Below are positions 32,715 to 44,932 of a stretch of 64,000 nucleotides of DNA, in pieces. The DNA is from Pycnopodia helianthoides (Eukaryota; Echinodermata; Asteroidea; Forcipulatida; Asteriidae): the NCBI GenBank assembly GCA_032158295.1, contig CM063261.1, forward strand, positions 2,046,001 to 2,110,000, written 5' to 3'. The stretch's first letter is position 1. Each line of letters starts with the position of its first letter. The translations under genes were made by a program, and so were the position numbers. The notes below the pieces were generated by a model that did no database searches, was not told where the DNA came from, and saw only the letters and a program-made list of their open reading frames with translations.

Positions 32715-35700
32715 TGTCCCTTTAAATCGCTCTCAACTCTACCTGGAAAATTGAAATGATTCCACTCAGTACGAGGGGCTGTTAAAGTTCCGTGTGGATC
32801 AACGTGATCGTCCCGCCGTGCTTGTGGGTGGGTCCGCCCGTAGCGATTCCAGCCCTTCCCGGTGAAGTTTATATTGAAACCTGTACTAGGGATGTCACGT
32901 TGTACCCTATAAAACCGGGTGTGTACACCCCCCAAAATGTGTGATTCGAAGGCAAAACTGGCCCTGGTTTATTCCAGAGATTTGGCCCCCACGTCACTCG
33001 AGCTGGCGACTATTTTCCAGAGCACTTTCACCACAAATACCAGGCTATACCAGGCTATCATTACATGAATTCCAGCAATGTTGCCCGCATATGAACTCCG
33101 CACATAACTTTTGATACTGCTAGCTGCGGAAGTGCAGTTCAGTGAGTTGAAGCGCCGCCTATTTAGATTGACTCCCTAAGTTGGCAGGAAATTGAACATT
33201 CTCTTCCGGTTGCGTTCGAGATAAAGGGCGACACCTGTTGGTGGCATTTAGGTTATTAACAACAAACAATGCCCATTAAAAAAACTTCTTAAAAGATGAA
33301 TAAAAAATAGTAACTCTTTGTCGAGTTACTTTATATTATTAGCATTGATACCGCTTTTCACCCGCCCCCTTAATTTCTAATCTCGATCAGAATTAATCCG
33401 TAAACTAAAGCTCATATCAATGGAAACAAAAAGAAGCTTGGGCGATGAATATCAAAGTTTGCAATAATTGTTTTTCCTGTCCTAGTTATTCCTTCAGTTT
33501 AAGCCTCTTTAAACGGGAGCCTATACCGATGCATTCATTTCCGATAAACTATAACAACATTCAAAAATCCCCAAGCTTAATAAAAAAAAGGGTCTATGCA
33601 AGCACACATCAGACTTAAATTCTCCTTTCGGAAATGATCTTTCACCGCATTTTGGCTAAACAGCTCCGCGCCCCGATTCCCACATCTAGTGACAAAACGG
33701 AAACAATTGAATAACTTGAACGGAAATGGCAGACTTGAACCAGGAAATGCGCGAGACATTGGGTACATAGCCAGTGGGGGAACTTGTCCCCTTGGCTTAT
33801 AAGTAAGACATGTTTCCTCTGTGTCGGACCTCCCTCCCGAGACATCTTTTTTTAAAAGGATACTCACACACTGAGTTCAGCTAAATTTGACCTGCCACTG
33901 TAAGTCAACAGCCAGTGCCCAAATGTTATTCACTGGACAGTGGACAACTTATTAAAAAAAGTGATTGATTCGGACATGGATTAGAATGTGCACTGTAAAC
34001 AGTTACTTTGACTTTTGCAAGACGACTTTCACGGCCATACTAACAACCCCATCAGTGGATTCTGACGAATTGGGAATCCCTTAATTAAATGTGACAGAGA
34101 GTCTCTAGTCAAATTATGAAGTGAATGGTTTTTAAAGCTGTAACGTCTCGTTATGCTGGCCCAATAATAGTTTTACCCAATTAAGAATGGGGGGATGCCT
34201 TGTTAGGGCAATGAGTGGGGTTAATGGGGCTCTTTTCTGTGGCAAGGTAACTGGGAAGGTGACTGGCAGTTTAAGGGATCTGTTAGTAAGTCAGAAATTC
34301 GACAAACCCTTTTCCACAATGTTTTAAATCTATCTACCCATGAGGTATTTTTCCCACAGGAGATGTGTCATCGTGTTTTTTTTTATTCCTATCTGGATTC
34401 TTTTAAAACATTCTGAAGCGTGGGTTAATCATGAGACAGGTCTTACCAAAATGACGTCACGTGTAGTAGAAGTTTCACAGTCACTTCAATTTGGTCGTGT
34501 TCCTTGTCTGCAATGACGATACGACTACTGCTTCTCACAACAAAGGGGTCCAGACTATTTTTGCCCTTCTAACCTTTGTTTCATTTAGCGCTTGGTATAT
34601 AGAGGATGCGCCCCTTTTTATTATTGTCTTCATTGTGTTCTGGGTATCTCAGGAATTCTTTGGAGGATTTAAGGGGGGGGGGTATTTCTGTACAAGAGGA
34701 AGAGAATGTGTGAGGGGGGGGGACCCACACACACCCTGCCACATATCGGGCATGGTAAACTCTGTTTTAATGGGGAAGACATTAAACAAAACCGAAGCGG
34801 CAAGAGAGAATTCCTCTTGGTAACATCGAAGATAATTATAGCCACGATCAATTTTCTTTGATCATCCGTTGACTTACACCAGTAAATAATTACCAACTTA
34901 GGTGAGCTAATTTTGACGACAGCTTTGACGGAGAGAGGAATTTCTCGCACGCGACTTCTACGCGGATGGCCTCCGGAGCTCATCCCCGCTGCGCAAAATC
35001 GAGATGCCTACCACAACCAATCTAAAAGCAGTTTGTCTTTATTTGGATATACCAAGCCGGCATGGAATATTATTATCATTATTATCATCAACCTCATCAT
35101 CCCTCGAAAAAAATTAGTACAAGAAGATGACAGAAAAACATAAAGCCTCCATTTGGTTGTGAAGTCCCTGAGAGGAACGGCTGGGCCGGCTTGTTGATGT
35201 TGAAGGAGAAGATTGTTTTCATCGAGGTGTTTCTTTGGCCCTTAGGGGGCACTAAAGAAGTTTGGGCCGGTGCCACCTTGTGGGGGCTTGTCTGTAGTTA
35301 GGAAAAGCAGCCGTGCTTCTCGTGTTTTCTTCAAATCCTCCAAACTGGCACGAGACACGTCATCAGAGAGAAGAGTTTCAACTTCGGAAAAAGGTAAAAT
35401 TCCAATCTTACTTATTTCAATATTGTATATCTGATCATCAGAATGCTTGTATAAATAATATTGTATCATTATTGTATGGTGTGTAGGCTAGATCATTTCG
35501 ATGATTTCAGTATCCGGATTTCAATTCTGACGAATTAAACCACAGGATACTTTCTCGCTGTTGGAAATTAAATGAATTATTATACAACGGTAATCAAATA
35601 TCAAAGTCAAAAATAAAATTTGTAATGAACTTCTTGCCGAATCTGGTGTGAAAATTATCAAAATCGAGACTTCATTAACACGCTTACTGATTGAATGCTA

Positions 35701-36810
35701 GCTAAAAGCATATTGCGAACACAAGAAAACCCTGCAAAAATGCAAACCTTCCAATTTGTACATTGTTTTGTTTATTAGACAAAAGTCATGAAAAATAATT
35801 TATATATTTTTTATACCGTAACACAAATCAAATTGCTTAGCAAAACCAGGTAACCAGCTAAGAAACACAGTTTTATCTTTTCTGTAACTGGTCCCCACCA
35901 AATACAAATTGGGTTAGTAATATTCACAAATATATACCCTTTGTGTTGCTTTCCCAAATTAAGCTTGTTTACAAGGGGAAAATTTATCAATATTGCATAA
36001 ATCATTTTCAGTAATAATGTCATTTTTCAAAAAGATTTGTTTTCACAGTCATTCGCAATGCAAATGATTCCACAATCATTTAGCGCTTAGATATAAAACA
36101 TATTTAGGGAAAGGTATTGTCGAAAAACATAAAATTCAACTCCCAAACGAAATAATGTTAGCGATTTCTACCGTCGAGATATTCCAAATATTAGCTCTGG
36201 ACTAAATTATGCTCCAACTATTTTTAGATGAGGGAAAAATAGTTGCGAGGCTAAGAATTTGGTCACGTGATGTCATCTACTCACACACTGTGAGAACAAA
36301 AAAATGTTGATGTTATTATTGCTGTGGTATCAAATAGATTGTGCCATAAACAGAGAGAGAGAGAGAGAGAGAGAGAGTGATGTTCACTGATGGCCGACAT
36401 CATTATATCTCAATAATATGTCCATGTTTTCATTGCCTTGTTTTGTGAAATCTGGACAGTAATTTGTCAGTTGATATAAATTCTGATTCACTCATCAATA
36501 AATGTTAAGTATCCTACCCAGATTTCTTTTAAAAAGAAGAAAAACAAAAAGGAGACAGAGAGAGAGACAAAAAGAGAATGGCTTTTTTAAAAGTAAAACG
36601 AAAAAACCCAAAACAAAAAAGGCCGATTCAAGTTTTGAAATTTCTAACTGTATTTAGGTTTGTTATTTTGTTAGTTACAATTCTTGAGTATCCCAAACTG
36701 GGGTTTCAGAAGAAGAAGATGAAAGAGGGGGGGGGGAAGTAAATGGTAGGTTTTTTAAAGATTTTTTTTTACAGTTTGTTTAATGACCATTATTTTTCTT
36801 TTAATTTCAG
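32715..36810. other. divergent intergenic region
   Basis: Separates the leftward PDZ-LIM gene from the rightward ORF at 37040, so both promoters probably lie here. I could not place a convincing TATA box or initiator. An (AG)14 run lies near 36350. Open frames of 60-110 codons have no recognisable domains. Confidence 0.5.
36350..36377. repeat. (AG)n microsatellite
   Basis: Fourteen or so AG units without interruption, about 690 bp upstream of the ATG at 37040. Confidence 0.9.
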
Positions 36811-37039
36811 ACTTCAGCGGGGTTAGTCAAAAATGGACGGAAGAGGGCGGCAAGGTTGTCAAGACGTCCTGTCCAACTAGCCCAGTCTTCAATTATTGGA
36901 CTTCACTCAAAAGCAAATCCGGGTTCTGTAAACTGATGGAGAATAAAGTCTGTTTCCTACAAAATATTTTAATCGGTTGAGGGTTCAACATTTCTCACAG
37001 TTACAATGAAATATTGATGTGCAAGACAGTTCAAGTACA
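36811..37039 (+). promoter_or_regulatory. probable 5' leader with two small upstream ORFs
   Basis: A good acceptor (TTCTTTTAATTTCAG) ends at 36810, so the coding exon may start here after an unseen 5' exon. ATGs at 36834 (15 codons, A at -3) and 37006 (3 codons) open short frames before the main ATG at 37040. A stop in the main frame at 37007-37009 rules out an N-terminal extension through this leader. Confidence 0.45.
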
Positions 37040-38449
37040 ATGAAGAAATTCAGACAGCTGATCCGAGAATGTGGGGAGGGGACGGTGATGTACAATCACC
37101 TACATATGAACCTTCTGAAAGCTGGTTTAGTTCGCCCCCGTGGAGTAGGAACAGCCGGTCGAGCGTCCGCCAAACCGCGCGGTAGAGGGCGCAGCCGCGG
37201 CCGTGGAGCCCGAGCAAGACAGCAACAGGAGGTGAAGTCTACCGAGGTAAGCCATCAGCAACCAGAGGCAACCGAGCATCAAAATGGTTGCCATGGTAAC
37301 AACGATGTCAGTGCCCATTACCAACAATCGATGCAGACACATCATAGTCCTTTAGACTTGGTGACGAGGAATGACGCACCCAAAGAGCGCAAACAATACT
37401 ATTATGATTTTACGTCTGATGACAATCGTGACGCAAACAAGCAGACTCATTACAGTTTGGTGGCGCAGAATCACAGAGGCATACACGACAGCGCTAGCTA
37501 CCCTTTGAATTTAGCCACACCGAAAGTCTCCCATTTGACCACACCCCAGCCGACTGGTTACAGGAACGGGTATGCGAGAGAAGAACCGGAACTGGTTTCT
37601 CACAGGAACGGAAACCACTCAGGACAGGCTGATCAAAGAGGTCATCATTTTTCAAGAAGCTTGTCCTATTTCCCCGGGCCACCGGTATCTCATAAATTTA
37701 CTCCCAACGTCGGGGTTGCATTCGTCAAGGAGATCGTGGATTGCATCTTCCCTGACTTGGCATACCGCCCTCTTGCGGCCGAGGGACAGGAGTACCTCGA
37801 GGTCACCAGACGGGAGGGGGCCCTTTATCCAGGTATAGGACATGGGGAGATCAAAATGGCAACGATTTCTCCATGTCACCCTGCGAGAATCTTGGTTTCT
37901 CCAGAGGGTATGGTAATGTTCCAGGCCGCAAATAGGACGTTGGGGGCGGTAGAGGCACTGACTGCCGGCGGCGATTCAACAATCTGGCGCAAGAGTGTCC
38001 TCGAATGCGTGCAGAATCTCACTGCGAAGAGTGGGTACCAGTTCTGTCCGGGGTTAGGGTTCAACAGTCAAAGCAAATGCAGTGGGTTGTCTTGTCTTCC
38101 AAGCGCTGACGACATTGTGACGTCAGATTTCGGCCTGGGCTTCCGGTCAGTCTCATGTGATCTATGGTATCGCCCATTGCCAGACATCAACAAAATTGCG
38201 CCAAACTATGTTTCCTTGTCAACCCTAAGCAAGCATCTCAACGACGAAGAGGGCGAGGAGGATGAACATCATGACCCAACGGCTCTTCACGTCTCAGAAA
38301 AATTTGGGGCGTGTGCACAGTGCATCGAGGTGAGTCACCAGCTCCAAAGGGACGGCCGACGTAAGCAGAGGAACCCCCGTAGAATGAAACAGTCGTCGGA
38401 CTGCCCAGAACTACTTGACACTACTAGCTATGAGCGATCATTAATCTAA
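37040..38449 (+). CDS. unrecognised 469-aa single-exon protein
   Basis: I do not recognise this family. The frame is open from the stop at 37007, and the first ATG is at 37040 (MKKFRQLIRECGEGTVMYNH); a GTG farther upstream is ignored because this is a eukaryote. Residues 46-61 are an Arg/Gly run (PRGRGRSRGRGARAR), often RNA-binding. About residues 65-215 are hydrophilic, rich in His, Gln and Asn, and look disordered. From about 225 to 395 the sequence looks folded, with motifs such as VAFVKEIVDCIFPDL, LYPGIGHGEIKMATIS and several cysteines. An acidic stretch (DEEGEEDEHHD) at about 400, a CAQC pair at about 424 and a basic tail (RDGRRKQRNPRRMKQ) follow. No signal peptide or membrane segment is visible. 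It is richer in GC than the flanks, which supports coding. It could be a lineage-specific nuclear or RNA-associated protein, or an old domesticated element; nothing decides between these. Confidence 0.72.
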   Translation: MKKFRQLIRECGEGTVMYNHLHMNLLKAGLVRPRGVGTAGRASAKPRGRGRSRGRGARARQQQEVKSTEVSHQQPEATEHQNGCHGNNDVSAHYQQSMQTHHSPLDLVTRNDAPKERKQYYYDFTSDDNRDANKQTHYSLVAQNHRGIHDSASYPLNLATPKVSHLTTPQPTGYRNGYAREEPELVSHRNGNHSGQADQRGHHFSRSLSYFPGPPVSHKFTPNVGVAFVKEIVDCIFPDLAYRPLAAEGQEYLEVTRREGALYPGIGHGEIKMATISPCHPARILVSPEGMVMFQAANRTLGAVEALTAGGDSTIWRKSVLECVQNLTAKSGYQFCPGLGFNSQSKCSGLSCLPSADDIVTSDFGLGFRSVSCDLWYRPLPDINKIAPNYVSLSTLSKHLNDEEGEEDEHHDPTALHVSEKFGACAQCIEVSHQLQRDGRRKQRNPRRMKQSSDCPELLDTTSYERSLI

Positions 38450-38754
38450 AACAACTGTCGCCAAAAGTGGAAGAGAAAAACATTAATTTGATTGATTGAG
38501 AAGGGTTGAATGCGACTGAAATGGAAAGCGTGGGATTAAGGCCACTATTGATCTGAACAAAATAATTAACAAACAAACAATATTGCCCAACACTATTTAA
38601 TAATTATAGCCTAGGTAGAGCATGGGGTCAAGCATGCGAGTCCCACAACAACGCATTAGATGTTATTCGTGTACTTCTTGGTGTCAGACACCAATTAGTT
38701 TAGTCCTAGAGCCGCCAGTCTGAGTTCATTACGTCATCCATTGATCAGAAAATA

Positions 38755-38891
38755 AGGCCGTGACTGACCGAATACGGCTACGGCTACGCCTGGATCGTCG
38801 CGTCATCATGCGTTGAAGTATAGGATGTTCTTAGCAACACCCTTAGCAACAGTCGTAGCCGTAGCCGGAACCGCCAGTTCGGACACGGCCT
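38755..38891. mobile_element. family B foldback MITE copy
   Basis: GGCCGTGACTGACCGAATAC at the left and CCGCCAGTTCGGACACGGCC at the right, with CATCATGCGTTGAAGTATAG and CCCTTAGCAAC blocks inside, as in the other copies. Confidence 0.75.
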
Positions 38892-38949
38892 TCGTCCTTA
38901 ACATTATGTCACACCGATGTTCGTACAATGGTCGTAAGGCGACAATCCT

Positions 38950-39112
38950 AGGCCCTTTTCGAATTTACTGCTTCGGCTCCAAAATCGCCTCAGGCTAGCT
39001 AGGCTCCCTCAATTATTTTCACTTACGCATGCTTTGCGGTCAGGGTTTCAGACAAGAAAACTGGGTCTGAAGCCCAATCCGGAGCCGAAGCCGTGGATTC
39101 GAAAAGGGCCAT
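38950..39112 (+). mobile_element. family C foldback MITE (GGCCCTTTTCGAAT)
   Basis: Terminal inverted repeats GGCCCTTTTCGAATTTACTG and CCGTGGATTCGAAAAGGGCC, 163 bp. The interior CATGCTTTGCGGTCAGGGTT is found in reverse complement at 60294-60454. Confidence 0.85.
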
Positions 39113-40189
39113 ATAAAGATTTTGCTGTTTATTTATTAGGTCGAGGAATAACAATTTCGCCAACTATTTTGTAGACTCAACGAAAATAGACCAAGGAAGT
39201 CTATTAGAAGTTGGTTTCTCTATAACGCACATAGCAACTTAGCTGAACTAAACGTACTTCAGTAGCCATAGGCACATATCCATGTCATAATTTGATTGGT
39301 GGAATACGCGTCACGTGTCATCCAATACTTTGCCATGTATTAGTTAACTGCCGAAACACTCCAACTTTTTATGACGCTTCGGAACCTTCTCAGCGTCGTT
39401 CCCAAAGCAATCGTTCCCGCCCATTCGTCCCAACGAGGCGGAACCGTGTCATGGGGGACAAGGTTGGTGTATACGCGGCGCCGTCCACGTTGTTTGGAAG
39501 GTTTCAGAGTGTGGTGGTCGAATATCCGTGTCTATGTTGTATTTATTGTGAACAAAATCAAATGACAAGGATCTATATGTGTGAGTTATATCAAAGAAAT
39601 ATCGAATGCATTTCTTACGTGCATTATCGTTTGATACAATCACTCTGTGAACTCTGGCTTTTCTATTTCACCTGGCCTTGCCTCGTGAAATGGAACAATC
39701 CAGATTTGATCTCGTGATTATATTCTGCAATAATACACTGATAATCATCCAATTATATACGACAGTTCCCCCATAGAGACAAGCAATTAATACCAGTGCT
39801 ATATAATTTGAATAATATGAACTTTATTTAAGTTTTCCTGATAGCTAACCCAGAAACAGTTCTATTGAAACAACTAACTAGACTCTGCATGAAGGGAGAT
39901 AATGTATCTATTAAAGTTATTTTTCGAAGATGAAAGTTCGTCCAGTGTAAACTATCTATATTATTGCAAGGCGTGTTATTCACACACCCAAGTACCAAAA
40001 AGCAACCGAGTTTTACTACTAGTCCACTTTGAACGAGCGCCATCTTTAAAAATATCCCGCAACGCATCTTGGGAAACAGAGTTAAGTTACAAGTGTATAC
40101 CAAGCTGCCGCACGGTCTAAACTTTTATTATCACAATGCAGTCATTGTGTTCGTCTTTCGTTTTAATCAATGGGCATTTTTGAAACCAG

Positions 40190-40328
40190 GGTTGAGGTTT
40201 GGGCTCCGGCTTTTGCACAGTTCGCCTGTACTGTTTGAAGCCCCGTACCGAAGAGTGTGTGTTTTCATAATTACCGACGGAGCCTAAGACGAGCCCAAGT
40301 CAATGCCGTGGGTTCGAAAAGGGCCAGC
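40190..40328. mobile_element. diverged family C copy
   Basis: The right end CCGTGGGTTCGAAAAGGGCC is intact. The left end is eroded to GGTTTGGGCTCCGGC. Confidence 0.55.
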
Positions 40329-41608
40329 AAAACTAAAATTGGTAGACAAAAGTAATAGTCTGGCCCCTAGTTTTGAATGTTGGATTATAATAAACACCTC
40401 TGCACACAGGGAGCACGACCAATATGGCTGCTAAAGATGGAAAAACAATTTGTAGCAGCTAATTTGCTAATTAATGGATTCCCCAAATTCTCAAAATGGA
40501 TACAAAGGAAGATACACCGACAGAATGGATGATAAGAATCAGACATCTTGTTTTTCATACCGAGGCTGGAAAACGAAAAAAAAAAATCAAGTTTGTAAAC
40601 CTTGATCATCTTTTAGGCCTATGCAGTATGGAAAGTGTCAGGAAAATGTATAATAGCGTTACGAAGAGGTATACTCGCTTTGAAATGGAAGTTGCTGGTA
40701 GACCTGTCAGTTCTTAGAAAAATATTTAGATTGGCTCCAAATCAAATCGAGCATAGTCTCTAAAAGCAACATACAAACCTCAATCCGGTTATTGGACACC
40801 GTACCGTAATTTCATTACAGAGTTGAAGAAACTACATTTCAATGGTTGTTGCTGTCGTGCATTTTGTTCGCATTTTGTTTTATCGAATGCCTAGAAAGTT
40901 GAATTAAATAAGTTTTCCATGTTTATATAATGTTTGTTTGTGTTAAATTTACTCGTCCGTCGCATTATGCAATATCCGGTGGACTGCAAACAAGTTTCCG
41001 TTTGCAGTGGTCACGGGACATTCCGGCCAATCACGGTCCGGAACGGTAAACACCGAAAGTCCAATGTGACCTTTGACATCACACGATCAACATGTAATGA
41101 ACATCATTGGAATGTGTGAATTTATGACGCTTCAGAAAGTGAATGTGAAATTGTGCTTTTCTGTTTGACATTCTTGACATTCCTTTTAATAAAACTGAAT
41201 TAATGTCTGCAATCACATTCTCAGGTTCTCATTACACGGCTCGAGAAGAGGCTACAAAGTCTGTTTTCACTTCCAGCCTCGGTTTGACCATACGTCTTTT
41301 CATGGCGTCCATGGTCCAACAAAGTATCCTGACCGATGTTTCACACGAAATGCACAAAGGGAAGCGCGGACGGGGTCAATGGGTTTGAAGAATTGTGCGG
41401 GCAAATAATGCCACTGTTAACCGCCCCGTTGCCATGACCTAACGAATAAAATAATATTTCGATTCCTTGAACTTACGGCTGGTTGAACGTCTAAGGAGTC
41501 AAGTTAAACTGCTGGTGGCAGATCTTTGACGCTCAATGCAGTAATGTAATAGACAAGGAAGATATGTCAGTGTACTTGTAGTGACTCAAGGAAACTATAC
41601 AAAACCCC

Positions 41609-41696
41609 AATAAAAACATGTTTTCTTTTCCAATCTTTTTGGCCCTGACGTTTTAATGCGGACATGGCAAAGCCGACCCTGAAAGTTAACCCGATC
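41609..41696 (+). repeat. direct repeat, copy 1 (about 80 bp)
   Basis: CCAATCTTTTTGGCCCTGAC then GTTTTAATGCGGACAT and GCCGACCCTGAAAGTTAACC. Near-identical to 42272-42361; a weaker third copy lies around 43345-43400. Confidence 0.8.
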
Positions 41697-41934
41697 GTAA
41701 ACGAGTACGTGGCAGTTTTGACCAATAAGTTCCGATGGTGTACCTTATCTTGATACAAAAATGGTGGACATGCAATGATGATAATTGTGTACGTTATCTT
41801 GATTCAACGAGAATAATCCTCCACGCTGCAGGGGATTACTAATATAACTGATTGTGTATCTATTTTGGATTAGAGAGAATGCTGGGTACCGGTGAACAAT
41901 TGTTATGCACCTACACACAAGGCCTTGTACGAAT

Positions 41935-42056
41935 TGACGACTACAGCTGACGTGGCTACGGCTAGATTTCCGCGTCATCATGCGTTGAAGTATAGGACGT
42001 CCTTAGCAGCACCCTTAGCAACAGCCGTAGCCGAAGCTGTAGCCGCCAATTCGCCT
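41935..42056. mobile_element. family B foldback copy, ends truncated
   Basis: Shares CATCATGCGTTGAAGTATAG and AGCTGTAGCCGCCAATTCG with the copies at 42 and 38755 but lacks the outer GGCCGTGTCCG. Confidence 0.65.
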
Positions 42057-42271
42057 GAGCACATGAGCAGCGCATGGATTGCACATGACGTCATTGACCA
42101 CCATCTTTGATGAAAAACAATGGAAACGTGCACGCGTGTACGCACTGCACACAACTCTCAGCCAATGATAGCCTTTCGAGCGTGCAACGTTTCATCAACG
42201 ATGGCGGCCAAAGCACCATTGATTCATCAAAGAGAAATTAGCATAAAGCGGACTTAATGAAATAAAAAAAA

Positions 42272-42361
42272 ACAATAAAAACATGTTTGAATTTTTTCCA
42301 ATCTTTTTGGCCCTGACGTTTTAATGCGGACATAGGAAAGCCGACCCTGAAGTTAACCCGA
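42272..42361 (+). repeat. direct repeat, copy 2 (about 80 bp)
   Basis: Same blocks as 41609-41696 in the same orientation, about 660 bp downstream, with a one-base loss in CCCTGAAGTTAACC. The family B copy lies between them. Confidence 0.8.
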
Positions 42362-43515
42362 ACTCAGTGACTAACATAAAAAATGTGTGACGGCAGAAAA
42401 AACCTAACACTCATAGTGTGTTGTAACAGTACACTAGACTAGAACATCTGCACACAACGTTATGCGGGATTAAAATTGTGCGCAGAACAAAACCCATACC
42501 AGCATATTTTTTTATATTCACCGTAGACTTCTGTAAATTCCGTGTTCATTTGCATAAAACCAGCACTTTGTTGCCAGACACATTCTCATACACAGTCCAG
42601 CTAACATTGCTAATTTTTGTTGCATGGTGTGAAAATATATGGCTCTTTGTATGGATTTACAACGTAACCAACTGCCCCTCGCAAGCTCCCCCCAAAACTT
42701 ACAATATCGTCTGCTACAGGATTATCACATTTACGTGGGACTCGAACGAAGGACGGCAAAGAGGGGAACCTGTTTTTATGAAATAATTGCACGATACGGT
42801 GAGTTGGCCATTGTGCTATCTAATAATGATATTTGTCCATTGTTTGCACATAGCTGTTTGCCATACGTTGGATACCAACACACATTTCCAATGGGCTCAG
42901 TGGGCTGCATGCTGTGGGTGGGCCAATGTGATTCTTTTGTATCCATTGTCATACAGCGATTTGGGTTTGTCAAAGCACTTTTTAAAACCTCGGGGAATTA
43001 TACTTTCGATGAAATCTGCGCTCGGAATTTCGTAAAGGTCAAGCCATCAACATTAGATGTACATAACTGTTATTTTCTATTAATTTTAAATTTGTTTTTT
43101 TTATTTATTATTATTATTTTTTGAGGGGGGAAACATAAGCCATAAACAATAGAGGTACATGACTGTTAGTTTTATTTATTATTTTAATTTGTTTGTTGTT
43201 GGGGGAAGAACACACATTTCAAACCCTAGGTTTAGGTTTTTTAACAACGCAAAATTTTACTTCGGGCGTCAACTGACAACACCAAAACTGTTCAAAATTT
43301 CTTGAGCACAAAGAGGACTAAATGGGGGAAGAAAAAAGCTTTGATATTTTAATACTGACATTGGAAAATCATCCTTTAATGTTAACCCGAACCCAGCGAT
43401 TTGCATCAACAATGTGTGACGACAAAAACTATTCACAGTGCTGCGATTTGGCACATCGAGATAAGAGCCAATCGCTGGCAGACATTTTTTCAAGTACTTT
43501 TCAGTTTAGTATAAA

Positions 43516-43776
43516 GTACTGCCGAATACCAAGGTCGCCGAGCAGTACTCGAGTACGAGTACTCTGGCCATCGAGTACGACTGCATCAAGTACTGCCGAG
43601 TACCAAGGTGGCAGAGCAGTACTCGAGTACGAGTACTCTGGCCATCGAGTACGACTGTATCAAGTACTGCCGAGTACCAAGGTGGCAGAGCAGTACTCGA
43701 GTACGAGTACTCTGGCCATCGAGTACGACTGTATCAAGTACAACCGAGTACCAAGGTGGCCGAGCAGTACTCGAGT
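43516..43776. repeat. 74-bp tandem array, 3.5 copies
   Basis: Units start at 43516, 43590, 43664 and 43738 with GTACTGCCGAGTACCAAGGT. Each contains the perfect palindrome GTACTCGAGTAC. Copies differ by only one to three bases. 74 is not a multiple of three, so the open frame through it cycles frames and is not a repeat protein. Confidence 0.95.
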
Positions 43777-43956
43777 CTTTATTTGCGGCAAATGAAATCA
43801 AAAGACAGATAGTGTGCTTTCCCGTTCCTATCATACATTCTCAACACAGTTCCTCCAAGTGACCTCTACGACCTTTGACCTTTACAATACAGGTTATGTA
43901 TTAGTACACTCATCTTCATTTTTTGGTCTAACCAATGTTAACATCACCTGCTCCTG

Positions 43957-44034
43957 CGCTGATGTCACTTAATATCTCATGAATATGCAAACATTCTGCA
44001 CCGATGTCACTTAATATCTCATGAATATGTAAAC
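43957..44034. repeat. 42-bp tandem duplication
   Basis: GATGTCACTTAATATCTCAT followed by GAATATGCAAAC occurs twice in a row, at 43961 and 44003. Confidence 0.85.
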
Positions 44035-44932
44035 CTTCATCCACTGAGTGACACATAAAATCCCTCCCGAAGGTACTAACACCCACTAATTTGCATAACA
44101 CGCAAAATTGAACTCGAGGAACCCCCACGTGTTCGATCCACAATTATGGAGTTCGAACGTAGCTGCAGGCGGGGGGGGGGGTGTTCAAGACAATACGTCT
44201 GACGTCAACACATCTATCTGTGCACCGAATGGATACATTGACATATCAGAACTCAACAATGTGTCATACCTGTTATAAAATGAGTAACTACAAATGGAAT
44301 GTTGACGCTCATAATTCGTATACTGTTGATATGTTGGTACCATTATGCCAACAGGAGGACTATGCAAACATAGGTACAGAAATTCATATATATTTAATTC
44401 GATTTTGAATGTCAAAGTCCGACGTGACGAGGTCAGCAACGAATGGTCATTACAGTTAGGGTCTTCTGTCGAAATGAGTTTAGCTTTGAACAAAACACCG
44501 TGAAAATGGCACACTTTATTGTTATTTAGGAAGAGCATCACGAACCCATGCTACAGGTGTTTAAACAAGAAATGTACCTATTAATTAAGTTAATTAATTA
44601 ATTCATTCATTCAATACAAATTTATTAAAAATCACATGCAGCCAAAATCCGAGTTAAGTGATTAAAAAGGAACTTACAAAAGTGGATGAATGAATGAATA
44701 AATATCTCCTCAACTACATGACATAAATTTTGCATCATGTTTTAGATCATACTGTGTGGTTTGTTGTTTGCACAGACATGACCTGATTTGGGAAGTGGAA
44801 TACAAATAAATAAAATCATGTAAAACGAATTGGGAATGAAGCTGACGAATTTCTGATCATTCAATTTACTTCTTTTATTTATTTATTTATTTATTTTTAT
44901 TTTTTTTGGGGGGGGGGGGGTTTTATAAACTG

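Noticed and set aside
39292..39717. A 141-codon plus-strand ORF
   Set aside because: No early ATG in good context, no domain, no splice signals, and composition like intergenic DNA.
43322..43795. A 157-codon ORF with repeated YCRVPRW/SSTRVRV segments, as a repeat protein
   Set aside because: The 74-bp unit changes frame each time, and both strands stay open.
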